From a virus: a stretch of 57,886 bases of DNA. The stretch's first letter is position 1; each line of letters begins with the position of its first letter. This document shows positions 15,858 to 22,462 of this stretch, piece by piece. The translations under genes and the position numbers were made by a program. Where the stretch lies: positions 1-57,886 of IMG/VR virus record IMGVR_UViG_3300045973_000815. One strand, 5' to 3'. The notes below the pieces were generated by a model, which searched no databases, was not told the origin of the DNA, and worked only from the letters and a program-made list of their open reading frames with translations.

Positions 15858-15975
15858 GCGGGCATACGCCGGGACCGCTTCGCGACACCGCGAAAATGTC
15901 GGCAGACCTGACGCCGGCGCGACCTGCCGCCGGTGGCCTGCCGAGAGTGCAGCGATGTCCGGAGGCAAGCCGTGA
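15854..15975 (+). pseudogene. Remnant of a TPGPW-family gene
   Basis: GTG 15854 overlaps the preceding stop and opens a frame beginning MSGHTPGP, the exact family start, but the conserved Trp is missing and the sequence quickly loses any family resemblance. The frame stays open into the next genes only because of GC bias. The 114-base stretch up to 15971 holds no other convincing gene; I read it as a truncated paralogue. Another small frame ends at 15975 with no start codon of note. Confidence 0.3.
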
Positions 15976-16316
15976 GCGCGCGCATCCATCGTCAGCCCGA
16001 GCCTGGGAGGCAGGCCTGTCAGAGCAGCCTCAGCAAGCTGAGCCATGTGGTCGGCGAGTGCTGGTGCGGGATACTGCACGCGAAGGTGACCTGCGCACCC
16101 TGTGCTCGCGCGCTGGCTACGCAGTTCCGCATCGCGCGCATCGAGGAACTGGAGCATCGGGTTGCCGTAGCTATCGCCCAGCGCAACGAGTTGCTGAAGG
16201 CGCTGGAGCGCGCCCTCAAGCGCTGCACCAACTGCGACACGTGCGGCCCGGCGCTCTGCTCCGCATGCGAGGTCGATGCGGCTGTCCTCGCCAGGGCGAA
16301 GGGCGGCGCCAAGTGA
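15972..16316 (+). CDS. Zinc-site protein with central helix
   Basis: 114 residues from GTG 15972; GTG 15933 in the same frame would add 13 residues. ECWCGILHAKVTCAPCARAL forms one Cys cluster; after a leucine-rich helix (IEELEHRVAVAIAQRNELLKALE) comes CTNCDTCGPALCSAC, a second dense cluster. It ends ARAKGGAK, like the TPGPW proteins. Its stop overlaps the next start. Confidence 0.65.
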   Translation: MSARIHRQPEPGRQACQSSLSKLSHVVGECWCGILHAKVTCAPCARALATQFRIARIEELEHRVAVAIAQRNELLKALERALKRCTNCDTCGPALCSACEVDAAVLARAKGGAK

Positions 16317-16678
16317 GCGACGCCAGCGCGACACGGAAGAAGCTGAAGAAGGAGTTGAAGAAGCTCCAGGCGAAGTCCCTCTCCCTGAGCTTCGCGCGAT
16401 CCTCTCTGCCTGCCGGTGCCTCGCGAGCGCGCGTCACCAGCGCCAACGCGAAGTGGGCTCGAGTGGCTGAGGCGCGCGACCGGGTCCAGAAGCAGCTCGA
16501 CGAGATGCCCCTGAAGACTTCGACGCCATGGATTGAGGAGGTGATGTTCGTCGACTGCGCCGAGTGCGGCGAGTCGATTGAACTCGGTACGGGCGTCAGC
16601 ATCAGCGAGGGCTACGAGGAAACGTGCACCGAGTGCGGTGCTGACTTCTGGGTGGAAACTCAGTCGTACCGGCCATGA
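16313..16678 (+). CDS. Coiled-coil zinc-ribbon protein
   Basis: 121 residues from GTG 16313. A lysine-rich N-terminal helix (RKKLKKELKKLQAK) precedes VDCAECGESIELG and a second pair TCTECGADFW, the two halves of a classic four-Cys zinc ribbon. No catalytic motif. Confidence 0.7.
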   Translation: MSDASATRKKLKKELKKLQAKSLSLSFARSSLPAGASRARVTSANAKWARVAEARDRVQKQLDEMPLKTSTPWIEEVMFVDCAECGESIELGTGVSISEGYEETCTECGADFWVETQSYRP

Positions 16679-16734
16679 TGGAGGCCGTCGTTCGCGCGAA
16701 CCTCGGCGAGTACTCCACACAGAGGGCGGCATGA
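16675..16734 (+). CDS. Nineteen-residue coupled mini-ORF
   Basis: ATG 16675 overlaps the upstream stop (ATGA), and the TGA at 16732-16734 overlaps the downstream ATG at 16731. The product would be MMEAVVRANLGEYSTQRAA. It exactly fills the only gap in this overlapping train, so it may keep ribosomes moving into the next gene more than make a useful peptide. Confidence 0.4.
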   Translation: MMEAVVRANLGEYSTQRAA

Positions 16735-17036
16735 AGTTTGACCCCGATGACCTCCCTGCTGGTTACGGCGATGCGTGGGAAGTCCTGCGCGAGTATGGCG
16801 ACGCGACCAAGCGGAAGAACGCCGCTCGCATGCGCGATGGATACAAGCACTGGAGCCAGTCACCGGCGTGGCGCGCAAAGAAGGCTGCAGCGGTGCGGCG
16901 ATGGAGGGCGAGGCAGCCGCCCCGGCCATTCACGGTGAAGGTGAAGCTCACCATCGTCGCCAAGTCGGTGACCCATGCCCGGGCCTTCGCCAAGGCGCTG
17001 GCCAGGTTGCAGCTTCAGGCGGAGGCTACGCCGTGA
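16731..17036 (+). CDS. Small basic protein of unknown function
   Basis: 101 residues from ATG 16731, with AGAGGG just upstream. The N-terminus DPDDLPAGYGDAWEVLREYG is acidic, the middle very basic (WRAKKAAAVRRWRARQ), the end a strand-helix. No cysteine and no known family. Confidence 0.6.
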   Translation: MKFDPDDLPAGYGDAWEVLREYGDATKRKNAARMRDGYKHWSQSPAWRAKKAAAVRRWRARQPPRPFTVKVKLTIVAKSVTHARAFAKALARLQLQAEATP

Positions 17037-17431
17037 TTACCACCTGCCCGAAGTGCAACACGTTCGACGGACGAATCGAGCGCACCTCCTTCAGCACCAG
17101 GCGTCGGCTGAAGCCCATTCTCTGCACCATGCACACGTCGCCCATCGCGAGTTGCGACGTCTGCGGAGTCACCTGCGCCATGGTCATCAGGCACGCATTC
17201 ATCGGCCGTCCGCAGCAGAGCTGGGAGCCCATCGCTTTCGGCGACTGGGAGTTCCTCGCGACTGGCGGGAAGCTTCCTCCAGGGTGGAATGGGCACATGG
17301 CCGACCAGAGGGTGCACGTCTGCGGCGACTGCGCGAAGGCCGTGCGCGAGGCGCAACAGGTGGCGATGGACAGGGTAGTCGAGGCCAGGGGCGGACTGCG
17401 CTCCTCCGTGGTTGATGGGCAAACGCCATGA
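17033..17431 (+). CDS. Multi-CxxC zinc-ribbon protein
   Basis: 132 residues from GTG 17033. TTCPKCNTF, LCTMH, SCDVCGVTC and HVCGDCAKAV give four metal-type pairs, consistent with two zinc ribbons; the C-terminus is helical. Coupled by overlap on both sides. Confidence 0.65.
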   Translation: MITTCPKCNTFDGRIERTSFSTRRRLKPILCTMHTSPIASCDVCGVTCAMVIRHAFIGRPQQSWEPIAFGDWEFLATGGKLPPGWNGHMADQRVHVCGDCAKAVREAQQVAMDRVVEARGGLRSSVVDGQTP

Positions 17432-17649
17432 GCCGCACCGGCACTCGGTACCCCGACGGGCGCAGCGTGTACGCATGCGACACGTGCGGACTTCAACACC
17501 CGTGGTCGGAAGACGCGCTCTGGTTCGGTTCGCTCCAGGACGCTGATGACGGGACGTTCAAGTCGTTCTGCTCGCGCTCGTGCGCAGAGATGTTCGCATC
17601 GCAATTCCAGCGGACGGTTCCATCGGTGCCGATGACGGTGAAGCGGTGA
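17428..17649 (+). CDS. Small treble-clef-like zinc protein
   Basis: 73 residues from ATG 17428. YACDTCGLQHPW and, 30 residues later, SFCSRSCAEMFASQF resemble an MYM/TRASH-type finger (CxxC...FCSxxCxxxF). Such folds bind zinc and often protein partners. Confidence 0.65.
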   Translation: MSRTGTRYPDGRSVYACDTCGLQHPWSEDALWFGSLQDADDGTFKSFCSRSCAEMFASQFQRTVPSVPMTVKR

Positions 17650-17972
17650 CGACCCACGTCACCGAGTTCGGCCTCGGGCTATGCGCGGGCGTGACGAACA
17701 GGCCGGGTCTTCCGTTCGGTCGCATGGTGCTCGAGGCGCAAGGTCTGCGGCCGGACCGGATCGCCTGCAACGGCGCGCGATGGGAAGACCCGGAGCCGGA
17801 AGGTCAACAGGTGATTCCGTCCGTCCAGTGCCGGAGCCGCGTCCCCACCTGCCCGCGCTGCGCCGTGCTGCGCGACGCGGCGCTTGAGGGGCGGCTACCT
17901 CAGCGGTCGGTGTCCGTCGACCCAGCGAAGCCAGGTGCAGATCGCACCGTCGCACTGCTGGTGACGCCGTGA
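17646..17972 (+). CDS. Small Cys-containing protein
   Basis: 108 residues from GTG 17646, overlapping the previous stop. A late VPTCPRCAVLRDAAL gives one CxxC pair, with single cysteines at LCAG, IACNG and QCRS. No family is recognised. Confidence 0.55.
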   Translation: MTTHVTEFGLGLCAGVTNRPGLPFGRMVLEAQGLRPDRIACNGARWEDPEPEGQQVIPSVQCRSRVPTCPRCAVLRDAALEGRLPQRSVSVDPAKPGADRTVALLVTP

Positions 17973-18304
17973 GTAGGCGGCGCTGGCGCGCGTTCGTGCG
18001 CGTGGCTCAGCACGTCGAAGGCCAGGAGTCGCGGGTCCTCCGAATCCGACACGCAGACTTCGGCAGCGACCTGAAGGTGGAGCGGAGTTGCTTCTATGTG
18101 CCGGGGAAGTGGCGGTCGCTCATCGTCGTCGACCGCCACAAGTGGCTCACCATCGCCGCAATGCCGCCCCTATGGCTCACCACGAAGCAGGCTGAGGCGG
18201 TGCTCGTGGCGCTCGATCAGTGGCTGGAGCGGGGATCGCCGGTGATGACGCGCCTGCCGCTGGTGCTCGAGGGCGAGAACGAAGTCCCCGTCTTCGGATT
18301 CTGA
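17969..18304 (+). CDS. Last gene of the zinc-protein train, unknown function
   Basis: 111 residues from GTG 17969. Beta-rich with many aromatics (SCFYVPGKWRSLIVVDRHKWLTI) and a C-terminal helix before VPVFGF. No CxxC pair. It is followed by a terminator-like region facing convergent leftward genes. Confidence 0.6.
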   Translation: MSRRRWRAFVRVAQHVEGQESRVLRIRHADFGSDLKVERSCFYVPGKWRSLIVVDRHKWLTIAAMPPLWLTTKQAEAVLVALDQWLERGSPVMTRLPLVLEGENEVPVFGF

Positions 18305-18311
18305 AAAAGGT

Positions 18312-18355
18312 GCGGGGCACATCCAAGGCGCTCACCCCGGCCCCGCCCGGGGGTG
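18312..18355. terminator. GC-rich hairpins between convergent operons
   Basis: GCGGGGC (18312-18318) pairs with GCCCCGC (18340-18346), and CACCCC (18333-18338) pairs with GGGGTG (18350-18355) as an alternative stem. It separates the rightward train (ends 18304) from the leftward gene ending at 18450. No long T-run. The rest of 18305-18449 shows no gene. Confidence 0.5.
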
Positions 18356-18449
18356 CAAAGCTCGCTCTACACCGGAGAACGGAGTGGAGCAGGCCGCGCC
18401 GAAAACACGTCTACCGGCTGCGTCTGCGTCGCGCCAGTTTCACGGCGAA

Positions 18450-18944
18450 TCAGTACATGCGGACGAAGTGCTTCCAGTCGTCGACCGTCGGCTCTCCGTC
18501 GCAGGCCTGGCGCATCGTCTCGATGGTGCCCGCCTGCTCCGCGCTGGCGAGTCCCGTCAACTCGGAGTCACCCTCGACGGCCTGCTCCTCGTCGGCAGCG
18601 CGGCACAGGCGCACGGCGGACTCGATGCGGGCGTGGCGCGAGGCCTTGGTGTCAGTCAGCGTCGCCTCATCGACCTGTGCGCCCAGCCACTCGGCAACAG
18701 CGATCTCGAGCGCGGCGTAGGCATCGTCAGTCTCGCTACCGTCAACAGCCCCCAGACGCGCGGCGGCGTCCTCGATGCGAGCCCAGCTCGCGGATTCACC
18801 CGTGGCCAGAGTCTCGGTGCCGTAGCGGATGCGCCCAGAGCCGGCCACAGCGCCCGCCTGGTGCAGCATCACCTTGCCCCCGTCAATGCTGAACTCTGCT
18901 GAGACCTTCGCTCCGCTCTTCGTCCGCACAGTCACAGTCGTCAT
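18450..18944 (-). CDS. Protein of unknown function, helical
   Basis: 164 residues from ATG 18944, with AAAGGAGCGACACC in front. The N-terminus is strand-rich (TVTVRTKSGAKVSAEFSIDGGKV); the remainder is helical and acidic, ending TVDDWKHFVRMY. No motif is recognised. It is separated from the next upstream leftward gene by about 100 bases that probably hold its own promoter. Confidence 0.65.
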   Translation of the reverse strand: MTTVTVRTKSGAKVSAEFSIDGGKVMLHQAGAVAGSGRIRYGTETLATGESASWARIEDAAARLGAVDGSETDDAYAALEIAVAEWLGAQVDEATLTDTKASRHARIESAVRLCRAADEEQAVEGDSELTGLASAEQAGTIETMRQACDGEPTVDDWKHFVRMY

Positions 18945-19043
18945 GGTGTCGCTCCTTTGGTGCCGGTTTGCAGCCGGTTCTGGTTGGTTAGACGTTGTCG
19001 CGTGTACTGCCAGTTGTCCAGAGTTTCAGGCGCTACTATGACC

Positions 19044-19307
19044 TCAGACGTCAGAGGCCAGGTCCATCGGGTCGGGTGAGGTCGGCGTGGGGTGGATCGC
19101 CACGTCGTCTGCCTCATCCTGCGCCTCGACCTCAGCGCGCAGCTGCTTCAGTACCGCGTCGATGGCGTCGAGTCCTCGCGTGCCTCCACCGCGCGTGCGC
19201 ATGAGTTCCACCAGCGTGTCCCAGGTCTCGATGTCGGCAGCCTCTTCGCGCGCCTGCAGGTCGTTCCACATGCGCGTGAGGCGCTCGAATGCCTCGTCTC
19301 CAGTCAT
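19044..19307 (-). CDS. Small acidic helical protein
   Basis: 87 residues from ATG 19307, preceded by GGGGGAAGCG. Helical and acidic throughout (LTRMWNDLQAREEAADIETWDTLVELM), ending TSPDPMDLASDV. Unknown function. Confidence 0.6.
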   Translation of the reverse strand: MTGDEAFERLTRMWNDLQAREEAADIETWDTLVELMRTRGGGTRGLDAIDAVLKQLRAEVEAQDEADDVAIHPTPTSPDPMDLASDV

Positions 19308-19414
19308 CGCTTCCCCCACGAGAAGCGGCCGCAGCGGCAGCAGTCGCCAGCAATGGCGCGCGCAGGGAGCACGTGGCCGACGATGCGGCACCAGATGGAC
19401 TTCAGGGCGTTCAT
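19304..19414 (-). CDS. DUF1660-like zinc miniprotein (36 aa)
   Basis: ATG 19414 preceded by GGAGGC; the stop overlaps the next ATG. The product has SIWCRIVGHVLP and a later CCRCGRF, the Cx(n)GH...CxRCG pattern of tiny phage zinc proteins in the DUF1660 style. Short but well supported by overlaps and motif. Confidence 0.6.
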   Translation of the reverse strand: MNALKSIWCRIVGHVLPARAIAGDCCRCGRFSWGKR

Positions 19415-19665
19415 GCCTCCTCCGTAGCGCGGCGAGCAATCCAGCACGGGCAGTCGGGGTTGCTGAGGTAGCGGTAGGCGGCGTCTGCGGCTTCAGCCCG
19501 GGTCTGGTGGATGGAGTCGATGCACTCGCCGTCCAGGCTGACGACCCAGCCGACCTCGTACCGCATCGGGGCGATGATGGCCGCGCGGTCGCCGACCTCG
19601 ATGCGCTCAGCCTTCGCACGCTGGGCGACGGGCGGCGGCGCGGTCGGGAGCGGGTCGCGCTTCAC
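19411..19665 (-). CDS. Small protein of unknown function
   Basis: 84 residues from GTG 19665, overlapping the upstream stop by 4 bases. Contains RYEVGWVVSLDGECIDSI and NPDCPCWIARRA. The strand-helix-strand middle may be a small binding fold; no family named. Confidence 0.6.
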   Translation of the reverse strand: MKRDPLPTAPPPVAQRAKAERIEVGDRAAIIAPMRYEVGWVVSLDGECIDSIHQTRAEAADAAYRYLSNPDCPCWIARRATEEA

Positions 19666-19946
19666 TTGGCACCACCCTTCGCCGTCGCAATCGCGTGGCA
19701 GACGAAGCAGTGGCCATCCGGCTCGTTGGGTCCGCAACTGCCCTTGTCCTGGCACCCCACCCGCTCGAGTGCGGCCAGCATCTCCGGGGCTGCGGCGAGC
19801 AGGTGCGCGTAGACATCGCCAAACGGCATCCCTCCGGTGATCCACGCGACCGACTGAATGCCGTACCCTACGCCAATTGACACCTGCGACTTGACCGTCA
19901 CCACCTTGGGGTGGCGCACCACCTTCAGCGAGCCAGGCATCTTCAT
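19662..19946 (-). CDS. TPGPW-related phage protein (paralogue C)
   Basis: 94 residues from ATG 19946. The C-terminal half carries HLLAAAPEMLAALERVG and the end AIATAKGGAK, matching the second signature and tail of the TPGPW proteins at 1294 and 15555, but the N-terminus differs (no TPGPW). It also has a C-x4-C...HCFVCHA insertion. Confidence 0.6.
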   Translation of the reverse strand: MKMPGSLKVVRHPKVVTVKSQVSIGVGYGIQSVAWITGGMPFGDVYAHLLAAAPEMLAALERVGCQDKGSCGPNEPDGHCFVCHAIATAKGGAK

Positions 19947-20068
19947 GACCGCACCGCCTTCGCGGCCTTCGCCAGCACCAGCATCGCGTCCGCCACCCGC
20001 TCGAGCGCCGCCGCGTACTTCTCCGCCTGGGCCTCGACTGCTGCCACCGCCGCTTCTGCCGTCGTCAT
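19943..20068 (-). CDS. Small alanine-rich helical protein (41 aa)
   Basis: ATG 20068 preceded by GGAGAACGCAC, the same leader found before the genes at 20462 and 30482. The stop overlaps the next ATG (ATGA). The product is one amphipathic helix (AEAAVAAVEAQAEKYAAALE). Confidence 0.55.
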   Translation of the reverse strand: MTTAEAAVAAVEAQAEKYAAALERVADAMLVLAKAAKAVRS

Positions 20069-20097
20069 GTGCGTTCTCCGTGGTTCAGGTTTGCGTC

Positions 20098-20142
20098 CCG
20101 CACCGCCTCAAGCCCGCCCCTTGCGAGGGCGGGCCGGTGCGG
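20098..20142 (-). terminator. Strong nested hairpin terminator
   Basis: Inner stem GCCCGCCC (20112-20119) with GGGCGGGC (20127-20134), outer stem CCGCACC (20098-20104) with GGTGCGG (20136-20142). It follows the leftward gene ending at 20154. No T-run, so termination may need help. Confidence 0.6.
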
Positions 20143-20153
20143 CGCGCGGTTGC

Positions 20154-20462
20154 TCAGACTGCCTGCATCACCTCATCGAACCGCACGGCATCCTCGGCGG
20201 GCATCGCAGCGGCGGAGGCGATCCAGTAGGTGTAGCCATCGCCCCCGCTGCGCGACTCGTAGGCAAGCATCACACCTCGAGCGAGCATTGCGATCTCGTG
20301 ACGGGTCTGCCCGCCGATGCCCTTCACCAGTGCGCCGGCCGAGTCGTAGAGGCGGGTCTTGAACTTCATCTGCCCATTGAAGTTGCGCTCCAGGCGCTCA
20401 ACGAAGCTGCCACCAGCGGCGAGGGTGCGGAGGGCTTCGACTGCTCGGTTCGAGATCTTCAT
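20154..20462 (-). CDS. Small protein of unknown function
   Basis: 102 residues from ATG 20462 behind CGGAGAACGCAC. KISNRAVEALRTLAAGGSFVERLE looks like a short DNA-binding helix pair; a strand-rich middle (NFNGQMKFKTRLYDSAG) and a helix follow. It stands alone between a leader with dyads and a terminator. Confidence 0.6.
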   Translation of the reverse strand: MKISNRAVEALRTLAAGGSFVERLERNFNGQMKFKTRLYDSAGALVKGIGGQTRHEIAMLARGVMLAYESRSGGDGYTYWIASAAAMPAEDAVRFDEVMQAV

Positions 20463-20485
20463 GTGCGTTCTCCGGGTGCTGCGTT

Positions 20486-20568
20486 GCGTGGCGTTTGCTG
20501 CGCCACGCCTATTACTTGGCACCGTTTGGGGCGGTCTGCAAGGAAACTAGTTCAGTTTCAATTAGACC
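20486..20568 (-). promoter_or_regulatory. Leader hairpin and nested operator-like dyad
   Basis: GCGTGGCG (20486-20493) and CGCCACGC (20501-20508) form an 8-bp hairpin in the leader of the leftward gene. Upstream, GAAACT (20543-20548)/AGTTTC (20554-20559) sits inside GGTCT (20533-20537)/AGACC (20564-20568), two dyads sharing a centre near 20551 in an A/T-rich patch. Confidence 0.55.
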
Positions 20569-20595
20569 ACCCGGGCGCCACGTTGTTTCGCGCGG

Positions 20596-21852
20596 TTATG
20601 CGCGGACCAACTCGGACTTCCGGCCCGTGAAGGCCTCCCACCGCGCGATGGTGCGCCCGACGTAGACGGGGTCGAGCTCGATGACGCGCGCCTTCCTCCC
20701 CAGGCGCTCGCAGGCCATCAGCGTGGTGCCGCTGCCGCTGAACGGGTCGAAGACCGTGTGGCCGCGCGCGGTCGAGTTGAGGAGCATGGCCTCGACCAAC
20801 TCCACGGGCTTCATCGTCGGGTGGTCATCGCTCCTCTTGGGCTTCGGGAACGAGAACACCGACACCTGCGAGTCGTCACCGTACCAGCCCTTGCCGCCCC
20901 GCCCGATGCGCCCCTCGCCAGGCTTCATCGCGTAGAGAATCGGCTCGTGCTGGAAGTGGTAGTCACTGTGCCCCAGCACCAGCGAGTCCTTGGCCCACAC
21001 GAGGTTTTGCTTGATGCGGAACCCAGCTGCGCGAATCGCATCGATGAAGATCGCGGCATGCCCACCCGCCGGGTGGGCAGCGTAGATGTGGCCGCCCGGC
21101 TTCAGCACGCGGAAGCACTGGGCGAAGGCAGCTGCGAGGAGCGGCGCCAGCTGGTCCTTCCCGTCGTTGTTCACCTTCCCCGCTGCCGACTCATAGCTGA
21201 CGCCATATGGCGGGTCCGTCCAGACGAGGTCAATTCCCCCCCCCAGCAGCACTCGTGCCACCGACTCATCCTTGGTCGAGTCCGCGCATAGGAGTGTGTG
21301 GTCTCCGAGGCGGTACATCGCGCCAGTCGGGACCGCGTCTCCATCCGGAAGCGAGTCAATCTCCGCGAGGCCTTCAGCCGGCTTCGCCAACTCGTTCAGG
21401 ATTCGATCAACGTCGTCCCCATCGAACCCGGTGCCCAGCAGCGCGTCAGGCCCACCATCCGAAGCGATGGACACCAGCAACTGGTTCAACGCGTCGTCGT
21501 CCCACCCGCCGACCTCGACGAGCCGGTTGGACGCGACCAGGTAGGCCTTCGCGTCGGCGTCGTCCTTCGATGCCCACCCGTGGAGGACGGGCACCAGCCA
21601 CTCGCCATCGGCATCCTGCTTCAGGCCCTTCGGCAACCCAGCGCCGTCCTTCTTGAGGGCCGCCAGCGCCTCGATGCGGCCGTGCCCTGCCACCAGCTTC
21701 CCGGTGCGCTCGTCGACCGCCGGGAGTTCGACGAAGCCCCGCTTGCGGATGCTGGTGACGATCTCCCCCAGGTCGTGCTGCTTCGGATTCACGTCAGCGC
21801 GTCGGACGTCAGCCAGGCGCGTGTACTCAATGCGGCGTGGGTCATCGGTCAT
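20596..21852 (-). CDS. ParB-N domain fused to DNA methyltransferase
   Basis: 418 residues from ATG 21852; an in-frame GTG at 21888 lies in palindrome site 4. Residues about 8-100 are a ParB-like nuclease/CTPase domain (VRRADVNPKQHDL, LVAGHGRIEALAAL). Residues about 160-415 are an N6-adenine/N4-cytosine methyltransferase: LVWTDPPYGVSY (catalytic DPPY), HPTMKPVELVEAML and FDPFSGSGTTLMACERLGR (AdoMet pocket), in beta-class order. Such fusions are frequent on phages and protect or mark DNA; no matching restriction gene was found. It faces the terminase across a shared control region. Confidence 0.9.
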   Translation of the reverse strand: MTDDPRRIEYTRLADVRRADVNPKQHDLGEIVTSIRKRGFVELPAVDERTGKLVAGHGRIEALAALKKDGAGLPKGLKQDADGEWLVPVLHGWASKDDADAKAYLVASNRLVEVGGWDDDALNQLLVSIASDGGPDALLGTGFDGDDVDRILNELAKPAEGLAEIDSLPDGDAVPTGAMYRLGDHTLLCADSTKDESVARVLLGGGIDLVWTDPPYGVSYESAAGKVNNDGKDQLAPLLAAAFAQCFRVLKPGGHIYAAHPAGGHAAIFIDAIRAAGFRIKQNLVWAKDSLVLGHSDYHFQHEPILYAMKPGEGRIGRGGKGWYGDDSQVSVFSFPKPKRSDDHPTMKPVELVEAMLLNSTARGHTVFDPFSGSGTTLMACERLGRKARVIELDPVYVGRTIARWEAFTGRKSELVRA

Positions 21853-21872
21853 GGCGGGCACCGTACCGAGGA

Positions 21873-21888
21873 GTGCACGCGTTTGCAC
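21873..21888. promoter_or_regulatory. Dispersed 16-bp palindrome, site 4
   Basis: GTGCACGCGTTTGCAC, identical to site 3, in the 55-base gap between the leftward methyltransferase and the rightward terminase operon, so it could control both. Confidence 0.8.
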
Positions 21889-21907
21889 TGCGGGCTACAA
21901 CGGAGGC

Positions 21908-22462
21908 ATGCCTGCAGGACGACCACCGAAGTTGACGCCTCAACTCCAGAAGGCCTTTTGCGCGCAGCTGGTGAGCGGCTGCACGTACGAGACGGCCGCT
22001 GCCGCCATTGAGGTCAGCAAGAGCGCCATCACTCAGTGGATGGCCAAAGGACGCACGCAAGAGCGCGGAAAATATGCTGATTTTCTGCGCGCAGTCGAAA
22101 AGGCCCGTGCCGAAGTAGTTCAGCGGTTGCTGGCGCGCGCGCAGAAGCGAGTCATGTCGCGAAAGGAGGGCGGCATCGATGCAGACCCGCTGCCCTTGCT
22201 GGCCATCCTCGATCGCTCGTATGCCCCACAAGTTCGCATTCAGGTGGCGACGGAGTTGAGTGCGACGTTGGACCGACTGGAAGCGGAGTTCGCGAATGAG
22301 CCTGAGATCTACGAGCGCATCCTCGCCGCCATCGCTGAAGAGACTGGCCCGGGAGCGGTTGCGCCAGCGTCGCGAGCGCGCACTCACGAAGACGCTCGAG
22401 GTGGTGCGGCCGTGGGCGCCAGAGACGCCGTCGGAGCGACAGAGGACCTTCCTCAGCCTTGA
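21908..22462 (+). CDS. terS: Terminase small subunit
   Basis: 184 residues from ATG 21908, behind CGGAGGC. An N-terminal AGRPPKLTPQLQ segment leads to a helix-turn-helix (SGCTYETAAAAIEVSKSAITQWMAKG), then an oligomerisation helix (FLRAVEKARAEVVQRLLARAQK). This is the standard organisation of small terminases that recognise phage DNA and present it to the large subunit. The C-terminus overlaps the terL frame by 167 bases, so its exact end or the terL start may differ. Confidence 0.8.
   Translation: MPAGRPPKLTPQLQKAFCAQLVSGCTYETAAAAIEVSKSAITQWMAKGRTQERGKYADFLRAVEKARAEVVQRLLARAQKRVMSRKEGGIDADPLPLLAILDRSYAPQVRIQVATELSATLDRLEAEFANEPEIYERILAAIAEETGPGAVAPASRARTHEDARGGAAVGARDAVGATEDLPQP

Noticed and set aside
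20596-21852. Restriction-modification system with the ParB-methyltransferase fusion
   Set aside because: No restriction endonuclease gene is found next to it.
22260-22295. Earlier GTG start (22260) for the terminase large subunit
   Set aside because: It would deepen the overlap with the small subunit gene and adds only a basic stretch without conserved residues; ATG 22296 is preferred, though a still later start is possible.
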